Assembly: GCA_019358835.1 (NCBI GenBank)
Contig: JAHHIH010000002.1
Coordinates: forward strand, 1 to 64,000
Origin: Tildeniella torsiva UHER 1998/13D
GTDB lineage: Bacteria; Cyanobacteriota; Cyanobacteriia; Phormidesmidales; Phormidesmidaceae
Length of the DNA: 64,000 bases
Reading direction: 5' to 3'
In this document: positions 35,788 to 46,598 of the stretch, in pieces
Layout: each line of letters starts with the position of its first letter
Position numbering within the stretch: the first letter of the stretch is position 1
The notes under the pieces: model-generated
The model's database searches: none
The model's input: the letters and a program-made list of their open reading frames with translations, nothing else
What the model was told of the DNA's origin: nothing
Translations under genes and position numbers: made by a program

Positions 35788-36459
35788 TCACGAGGCGGCG
35801 AAGCCTTTACAGGCTACTTTGGTTGACTTCGATGACGCTGAAGCAAACTTGAGGATATCAGGCTTGGGTCTAGGGCGATGCTGTTTCTGTGCCTCATACC
35901 GTTCGTTGATCTCAACTTGTTTGCGATAAAAATAATATTGTTCTTGAAAATACTGATAAACCTCCTCGTAGGATTGTTCAATATTAAAATCTATCTCTTC
36001 CAGCTCTAGGGAAGTCAACGTTTTTTCGAGCAGTAGTGTCTTGATTTTGACATCCTCGATACTGTGCTTTCCACAGGACTTCAACAGTTCTATGCGCCAC
36101 TTGAGCGGCACATAGGGCTCAATATCGATCGCAAAGTCTTTAGTGCCATTGCTGCGGATATAGCTAACCACTCGGCCAACCGCCGCGTATCCGCCAAACC
36201 GTTCAAACTTAGTCTCGATCTCGGCATCTTTGTCTACATACAGCCAAACATGGTCTAGGGTTCTGATTTGCGCCTGACAGCCTTTGTAGGGCACCACCTT
36301 GACATGGCGCAGCAGATAAGCCGTGTCTCCAGTTTTGTTAGCCGTTTCCCAATGACTTAAATATCCCTGAAAGCGAACATTTTGCCCTAGCCAATCGGCA
36401 AGCGGTCTACAGGCGATCGCTGACTTCTGCATCCTGATGCTCCCCTGACCCAGATTCAT
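35788..36459 (-). CDS. Conserved hypothetical protein
   Basis: 223-aa protein I do not recognise. Residues ~15-125 look beta-rich (WLGQNVRFQGYLSHWE, AVGRVVSYIRSNGTKDFAIDIEPYVPL) and may form an OB-like fold; the second half is charged and helical (EEIDFNIEQSYEEVYQYFQEQYYFYRKQ) and ends in a basic tail. An internal ATG at 36432 could be the true start. It lies alone between the reverse transcriptase and a glycosyltransferase gene. No membrane segment or signal peptide. Confidence 0.6.
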   Translation of the reverse strand: MNLGQGSIRMQKSAIACRPLADWLGQNVRFQGYLSHWETANKTGDTAYLLRHVKVVPYKGCQAQIRTLDHVWLYVDKDAEIETKFERFGGYAAVGRVVSYIRSNGTKDFAIDIEPYVPLKWRIELLKSCGKHSIEDVKIKTLLLEKTLTSLELEEIDFNIEQSYEEVYQYFQEQYYFYRKQVEINERYEAQKQHRPRPKPDILKFASASSKSTKVACKGFAAS

Positions 36460-36592
36460 TTACTCTTAAAGGCCAATCCGTTATTTTTTCAGATTGCCCA
36501 ATTGCGAGCCAATGATCTTAAAAGCGAGGGTAGAACTCAGGCAGTAGTGATGGGTTTGTTGAGGCGATCGCGCAGCACCCTTCTACAACCCA

Positions 36593-37750
36593 CTAGGCCC
36601 GCTGTCCACACATCAGCCGCTGTTCTGCCGTCACCTGACTGTACATGGCCTCTAGAGCAGAAATGTTGTCCTTCAGCGTATAGCGCTGGAGCACCCGCTC
36701 ACGGGCCTTATACCCCAACAGCTGGGTGATCTCGGCATGATCGCGCAAAATCGGCAAAATAGTTTGTAGCTGAGTTGCCACCCGCTGGGTATCGAGCACA
36801 ATGCCCGCCCCCTCCGCCAGCACTTCACCATCGGCTCCGGCATCGGTGGCAATGCAGGCCGTGCCGCAGGCCATCGCCTCCAGCAGCGACAGCGACAGCC
36901 CCTCTACCAGAGACGGCAAAATAAACCCATCCGCCGCCCGCAAAATATCGATGCGGCGCTGCTCGTTGGCCAGGTAGCCCAGCCAGATAATGTCATCCTC
37001 GTCGCCGTAGTAGCGCTTCAGAGACGCCTCCAGGGGGCCGCTGCCGACGATCGCCAGCTTGCAGTTTGGCCCCATGTCGGCCTGACGCCAGCCCCGCAGC
37101 AGCGCCTCCACATTCTTCTCAAGGGAAACGCGCCCTTGGTAGACAAACAGCTGGCTGGCGTAGAGATCGGCCTTGACCGCCGACGGCCCCGGTGAGTAGC
37201 GGCGAGTATCGACCCCGTTGGGAATGACGACCAGCGTATCGTCGGGCACCCCGAGCTTAGTCAGCAGATCGCGCTGGAGATCGGAGAAGACGATGACGCG
37301 ATCGTAGTTGGCCAGGCAGGGGGCGTAGAGCTGGTAGGTGAGGTGCTGGGTGCCCGAGGTCAGGCTGCGCACCCGGCGATCGAAGGCGGGGTGAAAGGTG
37401 GCCACCAGGGGAATGTTTAGCTCGGCGCAGATCTCTGGCAGCCGGAAATCGAGGGGCGACAGGGTGAGCGACGCGTGCACCAGGTCGGGCTGGATGCGCT
37501 CTAGCGCCTCTGCCAGCAGCTTGCCCGACTTCAGCGAGGGAATGGTGAGAATCTGCGACTTAAAAAGAAAGGGGAGGGGGACTTCCTGCGATCGCTCCGC
37601 AGAACTGCCCCGGTTGTGGCCATCCTGAGACTGGGCAAAATGGAGAAACGTTACCCGATGGCCGCGTTCAAGCAACGCGTTGGTGACCTCTCGGCCATAG
37701 GTGACGTTGCCGCAAAAGGGCGATTTCTTGCCAAGCCACGCGATGTGCAT
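36593..37750 (-). CDS. Glycosyltransferase family 4 protein
   Basis: 385-aa GT-B-fold enzyme transferring a sugar from a nucleotide donor with retention. The N-terminal domain opens MHIAWLGKKSPFCGNVTYGREV, and the donor-site EGLSLSLLEAMACG (E-x7-E motif) is at residue ~295. Acceptor unknown; such genes serve glycolipid or polysaccharide synthesis. Single gene; the MFS gene upstream is on the same strand with a ~100-base gap. Confidence 0.9.
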   Translation of the reverse strand: MHIAWLGKKSPFCGNVTYGREVTNALLERGHRVTFLHFAQSQDGHNRGSSAERSQEVPLPFLFKSQILTIPSLKSGKLLAEALERIQPDLVHASLTLSPLDFRLPEICAELNIPLVATFHPAFDRRVRSLTSGTQHLTYQLYAPCLANYDRVIVFSDLQRDLLTKLGVPDDTLVVIPNGVDTRRYSPGPSAVKADLYASQLFVYQGRVSLEKNVEALLRGWRQADMGPNCKLAIVGSGPLEASLKRYYGDEDDIIWLGYLANEQRRIDILRAADGFILPSLVEGLSLSLLEAMACGTACIATDAGADGEVLAEGAGIVLDTQRVATQLQTILPILRDHAEITQLLGYKARERVLQRYTLKDNISALEAMYSQVTAEQRLMCGQRA

Positions 37751-37848
37751 GCTGTTCAGCGTTATCCGTTAACAACCTAACCCAGCGCCAGCAAAATGCC
37801 GCCGCGACTGCCAAGCCCGCAGATCTGCCTTTGGTAAAAAAATGGAAC

Positions 37849-39321
37849 CTAGCTTGGGGCCTGGGTCTTTCTCATTGCCGTATCGGCAATATACCAGGTT
37901 ACAACTCCCCCTAGCCCTACCAGGGCTCCCATGCCGACAAAAACGTTAGCCAAACCCAGATGCGCTTCTATCACGCTAGCCAAGGCCAGGGGCAGGCTAA
38001 GGGCAATGTTGACCATGTTGTTCTGCAGCCCAAACACCTTGCCGCGCATGGCTTCCGGCGTTTTTTCTTGAATCAGGGTTTGCATCGGTATGCCAACAAA
38101 GGCCCCGCACAGCCCCAGGGTGGCAATAATCGCCATCGAAGCCCACAGCTGCTGCGTTGTCCAGGCCAGGGCAATCAGGCACACTCCCATCCCCAGGGCA
38201 CCCCACAGACTCAGGTAGCGCCTTGGAAAACGTGGCCCAAAATTCCCCACCAGCACGGCCCCCAGGCCCAGGCCCAAGCCACCCGCCGCCAGCAAAAAGC
38301 CAAACTGCGACGCCTTGATAGCCGGAATCATCTCCGCTAGACGCACCGCCAGCACTGCTAGGGCCGCAAACACCGACGACAGCAGCACCAGCTGAATAAT
38401 CGCTACCCGCACCTGCACCTGCTCTCCCAGGTAGCGCCAGCCGTCTTTGATGTCGGCCCAAAATTGAGATATATCTTCGTGGGCAGCGGATAAATTTTCT
38501 TTGCCAGGATCCATATTCATCAGGCAGAGCCCGGCTACCATATAGCTCAGGCCGACCAGAATCGCCGGGCCGTTGTTGGCGATACCGAGGATCAGCATTA
38601 GGCGATCGGCTAGGGCCAGAACCGGTTCCCCTACGGCAAACCCGATGATCACCGAGGCCATCATGGTGGTGGTGTAGAGCGAGTTGGCCGAGAGCAAATC
38701 TCCCTCAGCCACAATCAGGGGAATAATCGACTGCTCTGCCGGGGCAAAAAACTGAGTCAGGGTCGAGATCAAAAACGTGACGACCAGCAGCAGCAAAAAG
38801 GCCACCGGCAGTCCCATCACTGGCCCCCAGCCCGCCGTCAGCCAAATCCCGAGGGGCAGCGCAATCACCAGGCCGCCGCGCAGCAGGTTAGACCACACCA
38901 GCACCGGACGCTTGCGCCAGCGATCGACAAACACCCCCGCCAGCGCCCCGAACAGCACCGCCGGTATGGTAAACGCAATCATCACTGCCGAGACCCAGCC
39001 GCTGATGCTCTGCCCAGGGGTATCAAACCGGGCGGCGATGATGGCAATCATCAGCACCAGATAGACTTTGTCGGCGAGCTGAGAAAACAGCTGCCCCGTC
39101 CACAAAATCAAAAAGTTGCGATTCTTAAAAATGGCCCGAAACCCATTCTCAGGCTCTGGGTCAGCGGCCTCAGCGGCAGGAGCAGCGGGCAAAGTGGCGG
39201 TTTGGGATTTGGCATCTGCCCCAGCGCCTAGGTCGTTGCCGTGGCTAGACCCGCGATCTTCTGCCTGGGGCAAATAGTTTGCCTCGGTGGCCTCTGTATC
39301 AGCTTCAAACTCACGGAGCAT
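37849..39321 (-). CDS. MFS transporter
   Basis: 490-aa major facilitator with about 12 predicted membrane helices. The cytosolic N-terminus (~60 residues) is acidic and Ala-rich. Motif A-like GALAGVFVDRWRKRPVLVWSNLLRGG lies between helices 2 and 3. The sequence resembles the Bcr/EntS-like efflux group with the FAPAEQSIIPLIV segment. Substrate unknown. ATG 39321 is preferred to TTG 39357. The gene follows recO on the same strand at a short distance, a pairing often seen in cyanobacteria. Confidence 0.88.
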   Translation of the reverse strand: MLREFEADTEATEANYLPQAEDRGSSHGNDLGAGADAKSQTATLPAAPAAEAADPEPENGFRAIFKNRNFLILWTGQLFSQLADKVYLVLMIAIIAARFDTPGQSISGWVSAVMIAFTIPAVLFGALAGVFVDRWRKRPVLVWSNLLRGGLVIALPLGIWLTAGWGPVMGLPVAFLLLLVVTFLISTLTQFFAPAEQSIIPLIVAEGDLLSANSLYTTTMMASVIIGFAVGEPVLALADRLMLILGIANNGPAILVGLSYMVAGLCLMNMDPGKENLSAAHEDISQFWADIKDGWRYLGEQVQVRVAIIQLVLLSSVFAALAVLAVRLAEMIPAIKASQFGFLLAAGGLGLGLGAVLVGNFGPRFPRRYLSLWGALGMGVCLIALAWTTQQLWASMAIIATLGLCGAFVGIPMQTLIQEKTPEAMRGKVFGLQNNMVNIALSLPLALASVIEAHLGLANVFVGMGALVGLGGVVTWYIADTAMRKTQAPS

Positions 39322-39368
39322 GGGGTAACCAACGAACCTGGGCACTGGGCGGCGCAATATCCAGCAGT

Positions 39369-40208
39369 TTAAAGGGTAGCTAAACAGACATCAACTAAAG
39401 CCGCCGACCGAATAGGACGTTCAAAGTAGTTCTCAGTATATTCTCGCAGAAGCCGCTCGACTCGTGCCCATAGCTGCTGAGTTTTTCCGGTCGTAGGGTC
39501 TTTATGCTCTAGCCCCATGGATAGGGTAGATAAAATCTCCGGCTTGGTGAGCTGCTGGAGCAGGGCCACATCGGTGGCGGTGAGCAGCAGGGGGCGCTTG
39601 GGGGGGTGGCCGTAGTGGCCTTGCCCTTCGCTGAGTTGAGTGGCCCCGTTGGCCTGCACTAGCCCCCCCGATTCGCAGCTAAATTCTACTCGCCAGGTGG
39701 GGTCGAGCAGATTGGGCACGATCGCGACCCGGCTGAGGGTGCATCGCTGCACCTCTGGGGCCACCCCCGCCAGAGCCAGCAGGTGGTATAACCCGTGGCA
39801 CAGGGCCGCCAGCACCGCCCCGGACGATGCCGTTTCCAGCCGCTCTAGATGTTCTACAAAAACGTGAAATAGCTCGCTCTGGGGAGAGTCGCTGAGGGCC
39901 ATCAGCAGCACGACCTCCGCCAGATATTGGCTGGCGGTGAGTCGGGCCAAGTGACGGCTCAGCCCCGGAAAGGTGCGCACGGTTTCGGCCTGAATGAGCT
40001 TGTCGAGCCGCTTGCCCTTTACCACCAGGCACTCATTAATTACAAAGAGATCGCTGCGTCCGCCCAGCCGCGACTGGTGCTTACGCGACCCTGGTGCCAC
40101 CGCCCGCACCAGTCCGACATCGGGGGTGAGGATGGTGAGCAGGCGATCGCTTTCCCCTAAGGGCATGGCCTTGAGGTTGATGCCGGTAGCTTTGTAAGTT
40201 TGGCTCAT
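39369..40208 (-). CDS. recO: DNA repair protein RecO
   Basis: 279-aa RecO, which loads RecA on SSB-coated DNA in the RecFOR pathway. The N-terminal OB fold (MSQTYKATGINLKAMPLGESDRLLTILT) and the helical C-terminal domain with LARLTASQYLAEVVLLM are clear. Of the four zinc-finger cysteines of many RecO proteins only two remain (VQRCTLSR and FSCESGG), so the finger is probably lost. The MFS gene lies downstream. Confidence 0.93.
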   Translation of the reverse strand: MSQTYKATGINLKAMPLGESDRLLTILTPDVGLVRAVAPGSRKHQSRLGGRSDLFVINECLVVKGKRLDKLIQAETVRTFPGLSRHLARLTASQYLAEVVLLMALSDSPQSELFHVFVEHLERLETASSGAVLAALCHGLYHLLALAGVAPEVQRCTLSRVAIVPNLLDPTWRVEFSCESGGLVQANGATQLSEGQGHYGHPPKRPLLLTATDVALLQQLTKPEILSTLSMGLEHKDPTTGKTQQLWARVERLLREYTENYFERPIRSAALVDVCLATL

Positions 40209-40442
40209 GGGGCAGTAGAGGGCTAGAGCTTTAGCATAACGTTCTAGCTAAGGAAGGTTTGCTCTGGGACGGGTTGGCGGGGGAGAGGGCGATCAGACTA
40301 AAACTCCAGGGAAAGGCTGATCCTGACTACGGGCTTAATCCTGCGGCATTCGCCGACATTAACCACGAAATACGCTGACAGTAATAGGCCAGTTCAGCAC
40401 ATTGCCTTAAACTGTAGAGGCAGATCAGAAGCATTAGTCATC

Positions 40443-40628
40443 ATGATTTTTCCTGGGGCTCCGGTTACGGTGATCAACGTCAACGATACCTACTACGGGT
40501 TTCAGGGTCTGGTGCAGCGCATTACCGACGGCAAGGTAGCGGTGCTATTCGAGGGCGGCAACTGGGACAAGCTGGTCACCTTTGAAATGTCTGAGCTAGA
40601 GCCAGTCAGCTCTGGCAAGCGGCGCTAG
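40443..40628 (+). CDS. ndhS: NDH-1 subunit NdhS (ferredoxin-binding)
   Basis: 61-aa NdhS, the SH3-like peripheral subunit where ferredoxin docks on photosynthetic NDH-1. The family core [20 protein letters not shown] and [14 protein letters not shown] is complete. First gene of a tight three-gene cluster: the HAS-barrel gene starts eight bases after its stop. Confidence 0.92.
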   Translation: MIFPGAPVTVINVNDTYYGFQGLVQRITDGKVAVLFEGGNWDKLVTFEMSELEPVSSGKRR

Positions 40629-40636
40629 GTACCGCC

Positions 40637-41293
40637 ATGCGCTTACCCCTGCCCCAGACCACGGCCCAGGCGCGGCAGCCCGATCACATCGCCGAGGTGA
40701 TTGAAACTGCAACTACTGAATTTTTGGCCCAGTGCCTAGAGCCTGAGGCGCTGGCGTTTTCGGCCATGCCCCCCTTTGGCAGCTGGGTCACCGCCTTGGA
40801 TGAGGAGTCAGGCAATACCGTCTATGGGGTGGTCTACCACGCCACCACCAGCCCCATCGACTCGGTGCATCGGGCGCGGGCGCTGGGGCTGTCGCTCGAA
40901 GATTTGCGCCAGCAGCAGCCGCAGATTTTTGCCATGCTCAAGACCGAGTTTAAGGCGGCAATCGTGGGCTTTCGCGCCCCTGACCTAGCCGGGCGACCCC
41001 AGGGGCCGATCTTTCAGCACCTGCCGCCCCGCCCGCCCCAGGTACACCAGGGGGTGTATGCCTGCTCGCCCGAAGTCGTGATTGAGTTTACCGAACAGCT
41101 CGATTTTTTAAGAACCCTGCTGGCTATGGGCAGCGCTCCGGTCGATAGCCTGGTGGCGGCGGTGCTGCGCCAGGGCTACCAGCTCCGCAAGCTCGATCGC
41201 GCCTGGCTGGTGCAAGCGGGCCGCACCCTCAGCATTTTTCTAAAGGATGACTACGATCGCCTGCGGATCATCCTGGGGCAAATCTACGCTTAA
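40637..41293 (+). CDS. HAS-barrel domain protein
   Basis: 218-aa cyanobacterial protein with a HAS-barrel-like beta domain (FGSWVTALDEESGNTVYGVVY) followed by helices (DRAWLVQAGRTLSIFLKDDYDRLRIIL). HAS barrels otherwise cap HerA/ATP-synthase-type ATPases; no ATPase domain is present here. Function unknown. It lies between ndhS and an FAD oxidoreductase with gaps of eight and two bases, so all three are one operon. Confidence 0.82.
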   Translation: MRLPLPQTTAQARQPDHIAEVIETATTEFLAQCLEPEALAFSAMPPFGSWVTALDEESGNTVYGVVYHATTSPIDSVHRARALGLSLEDLRQQQPQIFAMLKTEFKAAIVGFRAPDLAGRPQGPIFQHLPPRPPQVHQGVYACSPEVVIEFTEQLDFLRTLLAMGSAPVDSLVAAVLRQGYQLRKLDRAWLVQAGRTLSIFLKDDYDRLRIILGQIYA

Positions 41294-41295
41294 CT

Positions 41296-42477
41296 ATGGA
41301 AACCTTTGACTGGATTGTGGTCGGCAATGGTCTGGTGGGGGCAGCGGTCAGCTACGAACTGGCCCGGTGTGGTCTCTCAGTGCTGCTGATCGATCGCGCC
41401 CTAGAGCCCAGCAATGCCACCCGCTACAGCTATGGCGGTATCCCTTACTGGTCGGGCAGCACCGCGCTCACCCAGCAGCTCTGTCAGGAGGGCATTGCCA
41501 AACAGCGCCAGCTCAGCGACGAGCTGGAGGCCGACACCCAGTTTCGCGAGCTGGATCTGGTGCTGACCCTAGCGGCGGACGGGAACCCCGATGTCGCCGC
41601 CAAAGCTTACGCCAAATGTGCGACGCCGCCCCGGTTTGTGTCGGCTGCTGAAGCCCAGGAGTTGGAACCGCTGCTGAATCGGGATGCGATCGCCGGAGCT
41701 TTCACCGTACGCCACGGCCATGTCTCCCCAGTAGCCCTGGTCAGCGCCTACAACCAGGCGTTTCAGCGCTTAGGCGGCACCCGCATGATTGCCGATGTGG
41801 TAGATGTGGTGCGAATCAAAGACCGCATCACGGGCGTGTTAACCACCGAGCAGGCCTGCCCCGCCAAGAACGTTCTGGTGGCGGCGGGGGCCTTGAGCCG
41901 ATCGCTGCTGCACCAGGCCCAGGTCAATATTCCGCTTTACTACACCCACGCCGAGCTGATCGAAACACCGCCGCTTGATCTCAGGCTGCGATCGCTGATT
42001 ATGCCCGCCCAGACCCAGCGCTTTGCACAGGAATTTGAGGCGAGTCAGCCCGATACCGACGGACAGTGGGATGAGCCGGGCCATGAGCTGACCCCTGCCA
42101 TTCTTGATAGCGGGGCGATTCAGTTTTTAGACGGCCATATCTGTCTGGGCCAGATCAGCCGCACGCTGACCGATTTGGATGCAGAGCTGGATGGGGCGGA
42201 GAGCGATCGCACCCTGCGGGCCGCCATGGCGGTTCAAATTCCTGCTCTGGCGGATGTGCCGGGCTCCTGGCGGCGCTGCCGTGTCAGCTTTAGCCGCGAT
42301 GGGTTGCCGCTGGTAGGCGCTGTCCCTGGAGTTGAGGGGCTGCACGTGATGGCCGGGTTTAGCGCTCCTTTTGTGTATTTGCCGCCGGTTGCCCAGCGCT
42401 TTGCCCAGGCGGTGGTGGGTGAGGCGGATACGGCGATCGCAGCGATGGCCCTCGATCGCTTTTCCCAGCCATCTTAA
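41296..42477 (+). CDS. FAD-dependent oxidoreductase (DAO family)
   Basis: 393-aa flavoprotein of the D-amino-acid oxidase/glycine oxidase type. FAD-binding [17 protein letters not shown] at the N-terminus, TRYSYGGI after the first helix, and the C-terminal FAD-contacting segment [24 protein letters not shown]. Substrate unknown. Starts two bases after the HAS-barrel stop. Its stop overlaps by four bases the stop of the convergent murB. Confidence 0.87.
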   Translation: METFDWIVVGNGLVGAAVSYELARCGLSVLLIDRALEPSNATRYSYGGIPYWSGSTALTQQLCQEGIAKQRQLSDELEADTQFRELDLVLTLAADGNPDVAAKAYAKCATPPRFVSAAEAQELEPLLNRDAIAGAFTVRHGHVSPVALVSAYNQAFQRLGGTRMIADVVDVVRIKDRITGVLTTEQACPAKNVLVAAGALSRSLLHQAQVNIPLYYTHAELIETPPLDLRLRSLIMPAQTQRFAQEFEASQPDTDGQWDEPGHELTPAILDSGAIQFLDGHICLGQISRTLTDLDAELDGAESDRTLRAAMAVQIPALADVPGSWRRCRVSFSRDGLPLVGAVPGVEGLHVMAGFSAPFVYLPPVAQRFAQAVVGEADTAIAAMALDRFSQPS

Positions 42478-43385
42478 ATATTCGGAAACTCTCCCATAAA
42501 CTTCACTTCGGTTTGCAGGCGCACGGCCCAGCGGGCTTCTACCTCATCCTGCACGTGGTGAATCAGGTGTTGAATGTCGGTGGCGGTGGCACCGCCCAGG
42601 TTCACAATGAAGTTGGCGTGGCGTTCAGATACCTGGGCATTGCCAATGCGGTAGCCTTTCAGTCCGGTTTTCTCAATCAGCGTCCCCGCCGTGTAGGGAT
42701 AGGGGTTGCGAAACACACTGCCGCAGTTGGGCAGGTCGTAGGGCTGGGTGGCCCGCCGCTGGTTGAGCCCCGCCAGGGTGTCGGCCACCACCACCTCGGG
42801 GTCGTGCCCCGGCTCCAGCTGAAAGGTGGCATCCAGCACCACCCGCCGTCCCCCTTGAAGGATGGAGGTGCGGTACTGAAACGCCAAATCCTTGGGAGTC
42901 AGAGTCAGAATGCCGGTGTCTGGGTCGAGGACGGTGGCTGAAACCAATACGTCCGCTGTGCAGCCCCCATGGGCACCGGCATTCATCACCACCGCGCCGC
43001 CCACCGTACCAGGAATGCCCACGGCCCACTCCAGGCCGCGACAGCCGCGCTTGGCGGCCTTCCACGCCAGGGTGGGCAGCGGTTCACCCGCCGCCACAGT
43101 GACACGACCCGCTTCGCCAAACTCAGTGCCGCGCCAGCGACGGGTGCAGAGAACGAGGCCGGGGATACCGCGATCGCTGATCAGCAGATTCGACCCTGCC
43201 CCCAGGGGGGTGATCTTGAGATTGGCGGCGATCGCCCAGTCTAAAACCTGCTCCAGCTCGCTCTGGCAGCGCGGCATAGCCAGCCACTCCGCTGGGCCTC
43301 CCACGCGAAAGGTGGTCAGCGGCTGGAGCGACACCTGAGATTTTAGACAAGCAAAATTAGGAGCGACTCCAAGGGTTTGGTTCAT
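42474..43385 (-). CDS. murB: UDP-N-acetylenolpyruvoylglucosamine reductase
   Basis: 303-aa MurB, FAD enzyme that reduces UDP-GlcNAc-enolpyruvate to UDP-MurNAc. FAD motifs [15 protein letters not shown] and [31 protein letters not shown], and the catalytic Ser in [11 protein letters not shown] are clear; the second catalytic Glu is near the C-terminus (QTEVKF). ATG 43385 is used; the frame opens at a TTG five codons earlier. It lies 83 bases downstream of murC, as in many cyanobacteria. Confidence 0.95.
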   Translation of the reverse strand: MNQTLGVAPNFACLKSQVSLQPLTTFRVGGPAEWLAMPRCQSELEQVLDWAIAANLKITPLGAGSNLLISDRGIPGLVLCTRRWRGTEFGEAGRVTVAAGEPLPTLAWKAAKRGCRGLEWAVGIPGTVGGAVVMNAGAHGGCTADVLVSATVLDPDTGILTLTPKDLAFQYRTSILQGGRRVVLDATFQLEPGHDPEVVVADTLAGLNQRRATQPYDLPNCGSVFRNPYPYTAGTLIEKTGLKGYRIGNAQVSERHANFIVNLGGATATDIQHLIHHVQDEVEARWAVRLQTEVKFMGEFPNI

Positions 43386-43468
43386 GGTCCCAGCTCTCAA
43401 CAGTCGTTCCCTAGGCTAGTCAACTCCGTCGCGATTCCGGCACGGATCGCTCCGCGAATCGCTGGTGC

Positions 43469-45001
43469 CTAGCAGGCCTCTTGCAGCGAGGGCACTTCGG
43501 CCTCGGCATAGTAAGCCATCACCTGAGGAATAATCTGGTTGAGGTTGCCCGCCCCCATAAACATTACTAGGTCGCCAGGGCGCAGGCTGTGAGCCAGGGC
43601 CGCCTGAATGTCATCTAGGGTGTGGCCGTACAAGACTCTCGGGTGGGCATGGCCCACGGCATCGGCTAATTGGCGACCCGAGACCCCAAAGGTATTCTTC
43701 TCGCCCGCGCTGTAGATGTCGGCCATAATCACCTGGTCGGCATCGACAAAGGCATCGGTAAAGTCGTTCAGCAGCGCCGCCGTACGGCTAAATCGGTGGG
43801 GCTGAAACACGGCCACCACGCGACGGTTATCCTGACGGCTATCCGCCATCAGGGTCTGGTCGGCTTTGATGCGAGCCGCCGCCAGGGTGGCGCGAATTTC
43901 GCTGGGGTGGTGGGCGTAGTCATCAAAAAACTGAATGCCGTTGTAGCTGCCCCGGTGCTCAAATCGACGGCGAGCGCCGCAAAATTTCTCCAGCACATCG
44001 GTGATTTTGTCAAAGGCGATGCCCAGGTGCCGACCCACGGCCACAGCGGCCAGAGCGTTGCTGAGGTTGTGACAGCCCAGCACCCGCAGGCGTAGCACCC
44101 CCATTGGTTGGCCCAGTTCCCAGACCAGGGCCGAAGTGCCCTCGGCCCCAAACTGCACGTCGGTGACGTGGTAGGTCGCACCGCTGTCGGGGCTGAGACT
44201 GTAGGTCACATCGGGGTTGAGGCTGGTGCGCACTACCTCGCAGTCGGCGCTGGCGACCAGCAGACCGCACTGGCGCTGAAAGGTCTGAAAGATCTGCACC
44301 ACATCTTCCAGGTCTCGGTAGTGGTCGGTGTGGTCTAGCTCGATGTTGGTGACAATGCCAATGCTGGCCGACAGCTTCGCCAGGGTGCCGTCTGACTCGT
44401 CGGCCTCGGCCACCAGGTAGGGGCCGTGGCCCAGGCGAGCATTGCCGCCCCAGCTCGACACCTCACCGCCCACCACAATGGTGGGATCGAGGTTGGCATT
44501 GAGCAGCAGGTGGCCAATCATGCTGCTGGTGGTGGTTTTGCCGTGGGTGCCGGCAACGGCGATGCTGCTATACTCGCGAATCAGCGCCGCCAGCAGGTCA
44601 GAGCGGTGCAGGATAGGGCAGCCCAGCTCTAGAGCCGCCTGATACTCAGGGTTACGGGTGTCGATCGCGGTGGAACAAACCACTTGAGGAGTCGCGTCTG
44701 GAACCATAACTGGTGTCGCAACCTTAGACCCTACCGCTACGCTGGATCCGGTGCGGCCCGCTGCGGTGGCGAGGACAGGCTGGTTGGTGTTGAGAAAATA
44801 GCTGAGGTTAGCGGCTTCTTGTTGCCAAAAGATGTGGGCACCGGCCTCTTGCAGGCGTCGGGTGATGTGGGTTAAACGCAGGTCAGACCCCGATACGGGC
44901 AGGTTTCGTTTGGTCAGAATGTAAGCCAGCGCCGACATGCCAATGCCGCCTATCCCAATGAAATGAAAGGGCCTGCCGGTAAAATCTACGGAAATCGGCA
45001 T
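43469..45001 (-). CDS. murC: UDP-N-acetylmuramate--L-alanine ligase
   Basis: 510-aa MurC, which adds L-Ala to UDP-MurNAc with ATP. N-terminal Rossmann motif FIGIGGIGMSALA, ATP loop VAGTHGKTTTSSM, metal/substrate loop VAEADESDGT, and DDYAHHPSEIRA of the C-terminal domain are all present. A ~20-residue insert around NQPVLATAAGRTGSSVAVGSK is longer than usual. ATG 45001 begins directly before the first strand; the frame opens at 45034. First gene of the murC-murB unit. Confidence 0.96.
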   Translation of the reverse strand: MPISVDFTGRPFHFIGIGGIGMSALAYILTKRNLPVSGSDLRLTHITRRLQEAGAHIFWQQEAANLSYFLNTNQPVLATAAGRTGSSVAVGSKVATPVMVPDATPQVVCSTAIDTRNPEYQAALELGCPILHRSDLLAALIREYSSIAVAGTHGKTTTSSMIGHLLLNANLDPTIVVGGEVSSWGGNARLGHGPYLVAEADESDGTLAKLSASIGIVTNIELDHTDHYRDLEDVVQIFQTFQRQCGLLVASADCEVVRTSLNPDVTYSLSPDSGATYHVTDVQFGAEGTSALVWELGQPMGVLRLRVLGCHNLSNALAAVAVGRHLGIAFDKITDVLEKFCGARRRFEHRGSYNGIQFFDDYAHHPSEIRATLAAARIKADQTLMADSRQDNRRVVAVFQPHRFSRTAALLNDFTDAFVDADQVIMADIYSAGEKNTFGVSGRQLADAVGHAHPRVLYGHTLDDIQAALAHSLRPGDLVMFMGAGNLNQIIPQVMAYYAEAEVPSLQEAC

Positions 45002-45545
45002 CGTTACACTCCTTAGAACACCACACCACACCAAGTGTCAGGCGTAATCATAGCAAGAATTGCCGAATTGGCCTAAACATCGCTATTAGCCTGACTGGGC
45101 GGCGGTTCGGCAGTTTTTTGACTCTGATCCCCGCCAGGGCTGAGGTGGGTTCAATCGTTTGGCCAGCCCTCAGGAGGCCTGTCTGCCCAAGGCTTGACTG
45201 ATGCTTCAAAGAGCGCTGCCATGGGGCAATGGTCGACATAGGGTGGGTCAAGCCTTTGCCTATCCTCATCTCTATATAAAGAGCCCATAAGGGCCGCATA
45301 TCAATTTTCTATGTAAACAGAAGGGACGAAGTAGAAATACTTATGCTGTTTCCCAGAATTGAGTCCAAAGCGTGGGTCGAGAGGGGGCGATCGCCAGACC
45401 CTACCATAGACTCACAAAGTCTATCTTGAATTATGGATAGATTCAGTTCAATGGCTGGCCCCTATAAAGTGGATCATGCTTTGCGATATTATGGTGTCGT
45501 CTAAGAATAGATACCTAGTCCGACTACAACAGAGGGTTAAACGCA
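45002..45545. other. Gene-free divergent region murC/gap2
   Basis: 544 bases between divergent genes. TATAAA (45463-45468) and a TCTAT…ATAGA dyad (45422-45441) lie upstream of gap2, but I cannot pair them with a convincing -35 element. A TATATAAAG run occurs at 45270-45280. No ORF above 30 codons, no RNA gene seen. Confidence 0.35.
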
Positions 45546-46559
45546 GTGGTTAGAGTAGCAATTAATGGTTTTGGCCGCATTGGCCGTAATTTTCTGCGCT
45601 GCTGGTTGACGCGCGAGAACAGCCAGCTTGAGGTGGTCGCTATTAACGATACGTCTGATCCTAAGACTAACTCCCACCTGCTGAAGTATGACTCGATGCT
45701 GGGTCGCCTCGATGCCGACGTCAGCGCCGGAGAGGACACCCTGATCGTCAATGGTAAGAGCATTAAGTGCTACTCCGATCGCAACCCCAACAACCTGCCC
45801 TGGGCCGCTTGGGATATCGACCTAGTGATTGAGTCCACCGGAGTATTTGTCAGCGAAGAGGGGGCCTCTCGCCACATCGAAGCGGGCGCTAAAAAAGTGC
45901 TGATTACCGCGCCGGGCAAGGGCGGCGGCATTGGCACCTATGTTATGGGCGTCAACCACCAAGAGTACACCCACGATCGCCACAACGTGGTCAGCAACGC
46001 CAGCTGCACTACCAATTGCCTGGCCCCCGTGGTCAAGGTGCTGAACGACAACTTCGGCATCATCAAAGGCACGATGACTACCACCCACAGCTACACGGGC
46101 GACCAGCGGCTGCTCGACGCTAGCCACCGCGACCTGCGCCGGGCTCGCGCTGCTGCGTTGAACATTGTGCCCACCACCACCGGGGCAGCCCAGGCTGTGG
46201 CTCTGGTGATTCCTGAAATGGCGGGCAAGCTGAACGGCATCGCCCTGCGCGTGCCTACCCCCAACGTGTCGGTGGTTGATCTGGTGATTCAAGTCGAGAA
46301 GCCTGCGATCGCAGACCAGATCAACCAGGCGTTGAAGTCTGCTGCCGAAGGCCCCATGAAAGGCATTCTGGCCTACAGCGACCTGCCCCTAGTCTCCAGC
46401 GATTACCGCAAGACCGACGAGTCTTCCACCGTTGATTCAAGCCTGACCATGGTGATGGGCGGAGACATGGTGAAAGTGGTGGCCTGGTACGACAACGAGT
46501 GGGGTTACAGCCAGCGCGTCGTTGACTTGGCTGAGATGGTAGCCGCTAACTGGAAGTAG
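45546..46559 (+). CDS. gap2: Glyceraldehyde-3-phosphate dehydrogenase (Gap2 type)
   Basis: 337-aa phosphorylating GAPDH of the photosynthetic Gap2 class, which can use NADPH in the Calvin cycle. N-terminal [18 protein letters not shown], the NDTSDPKTN segment typical of Gap2 dual-cofactor specificity, and the catalytic Cys in [13 protein letters not shown] are clear. Start is GTG 45546, giving the N-terminus seen in relatives. Single gene with its own terminator. Confidence 0.96.
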   Translation: MVRVAINGFGRIGRNFLRCWLTRENSQLEVVAINDTSDPKTNSHLLKYDSMLGRLDADVSAGEDTLIVNGKSIKCYSDRNPNNLPWAAWDIDLVIESTGVFVSEEGASRHIEAGAKKVLITAPGKGGGIGTYVMGVNHQEYTHDRHNVVSNASCTTNCLAPVVKVLNDNFGIIKGTMTTTHSYTGDQRLLDASHRDLRRARAAALNIVPTTTGAAQAVALVIPEMAGKLNGIALRVPTPNVSVVDLVIQVEKPAIADQINQALKSAAEGPMKGILAYSDLPLVSSDYRKTDESSTVDSSLTMVMGGDMVKVVAWYDNEWGYSQRVVDLAEMVAANWK

Positions 46560-46598
46560 ACAGCGGCACTCCGCTAACTAAATTCCTTAAGCACTATG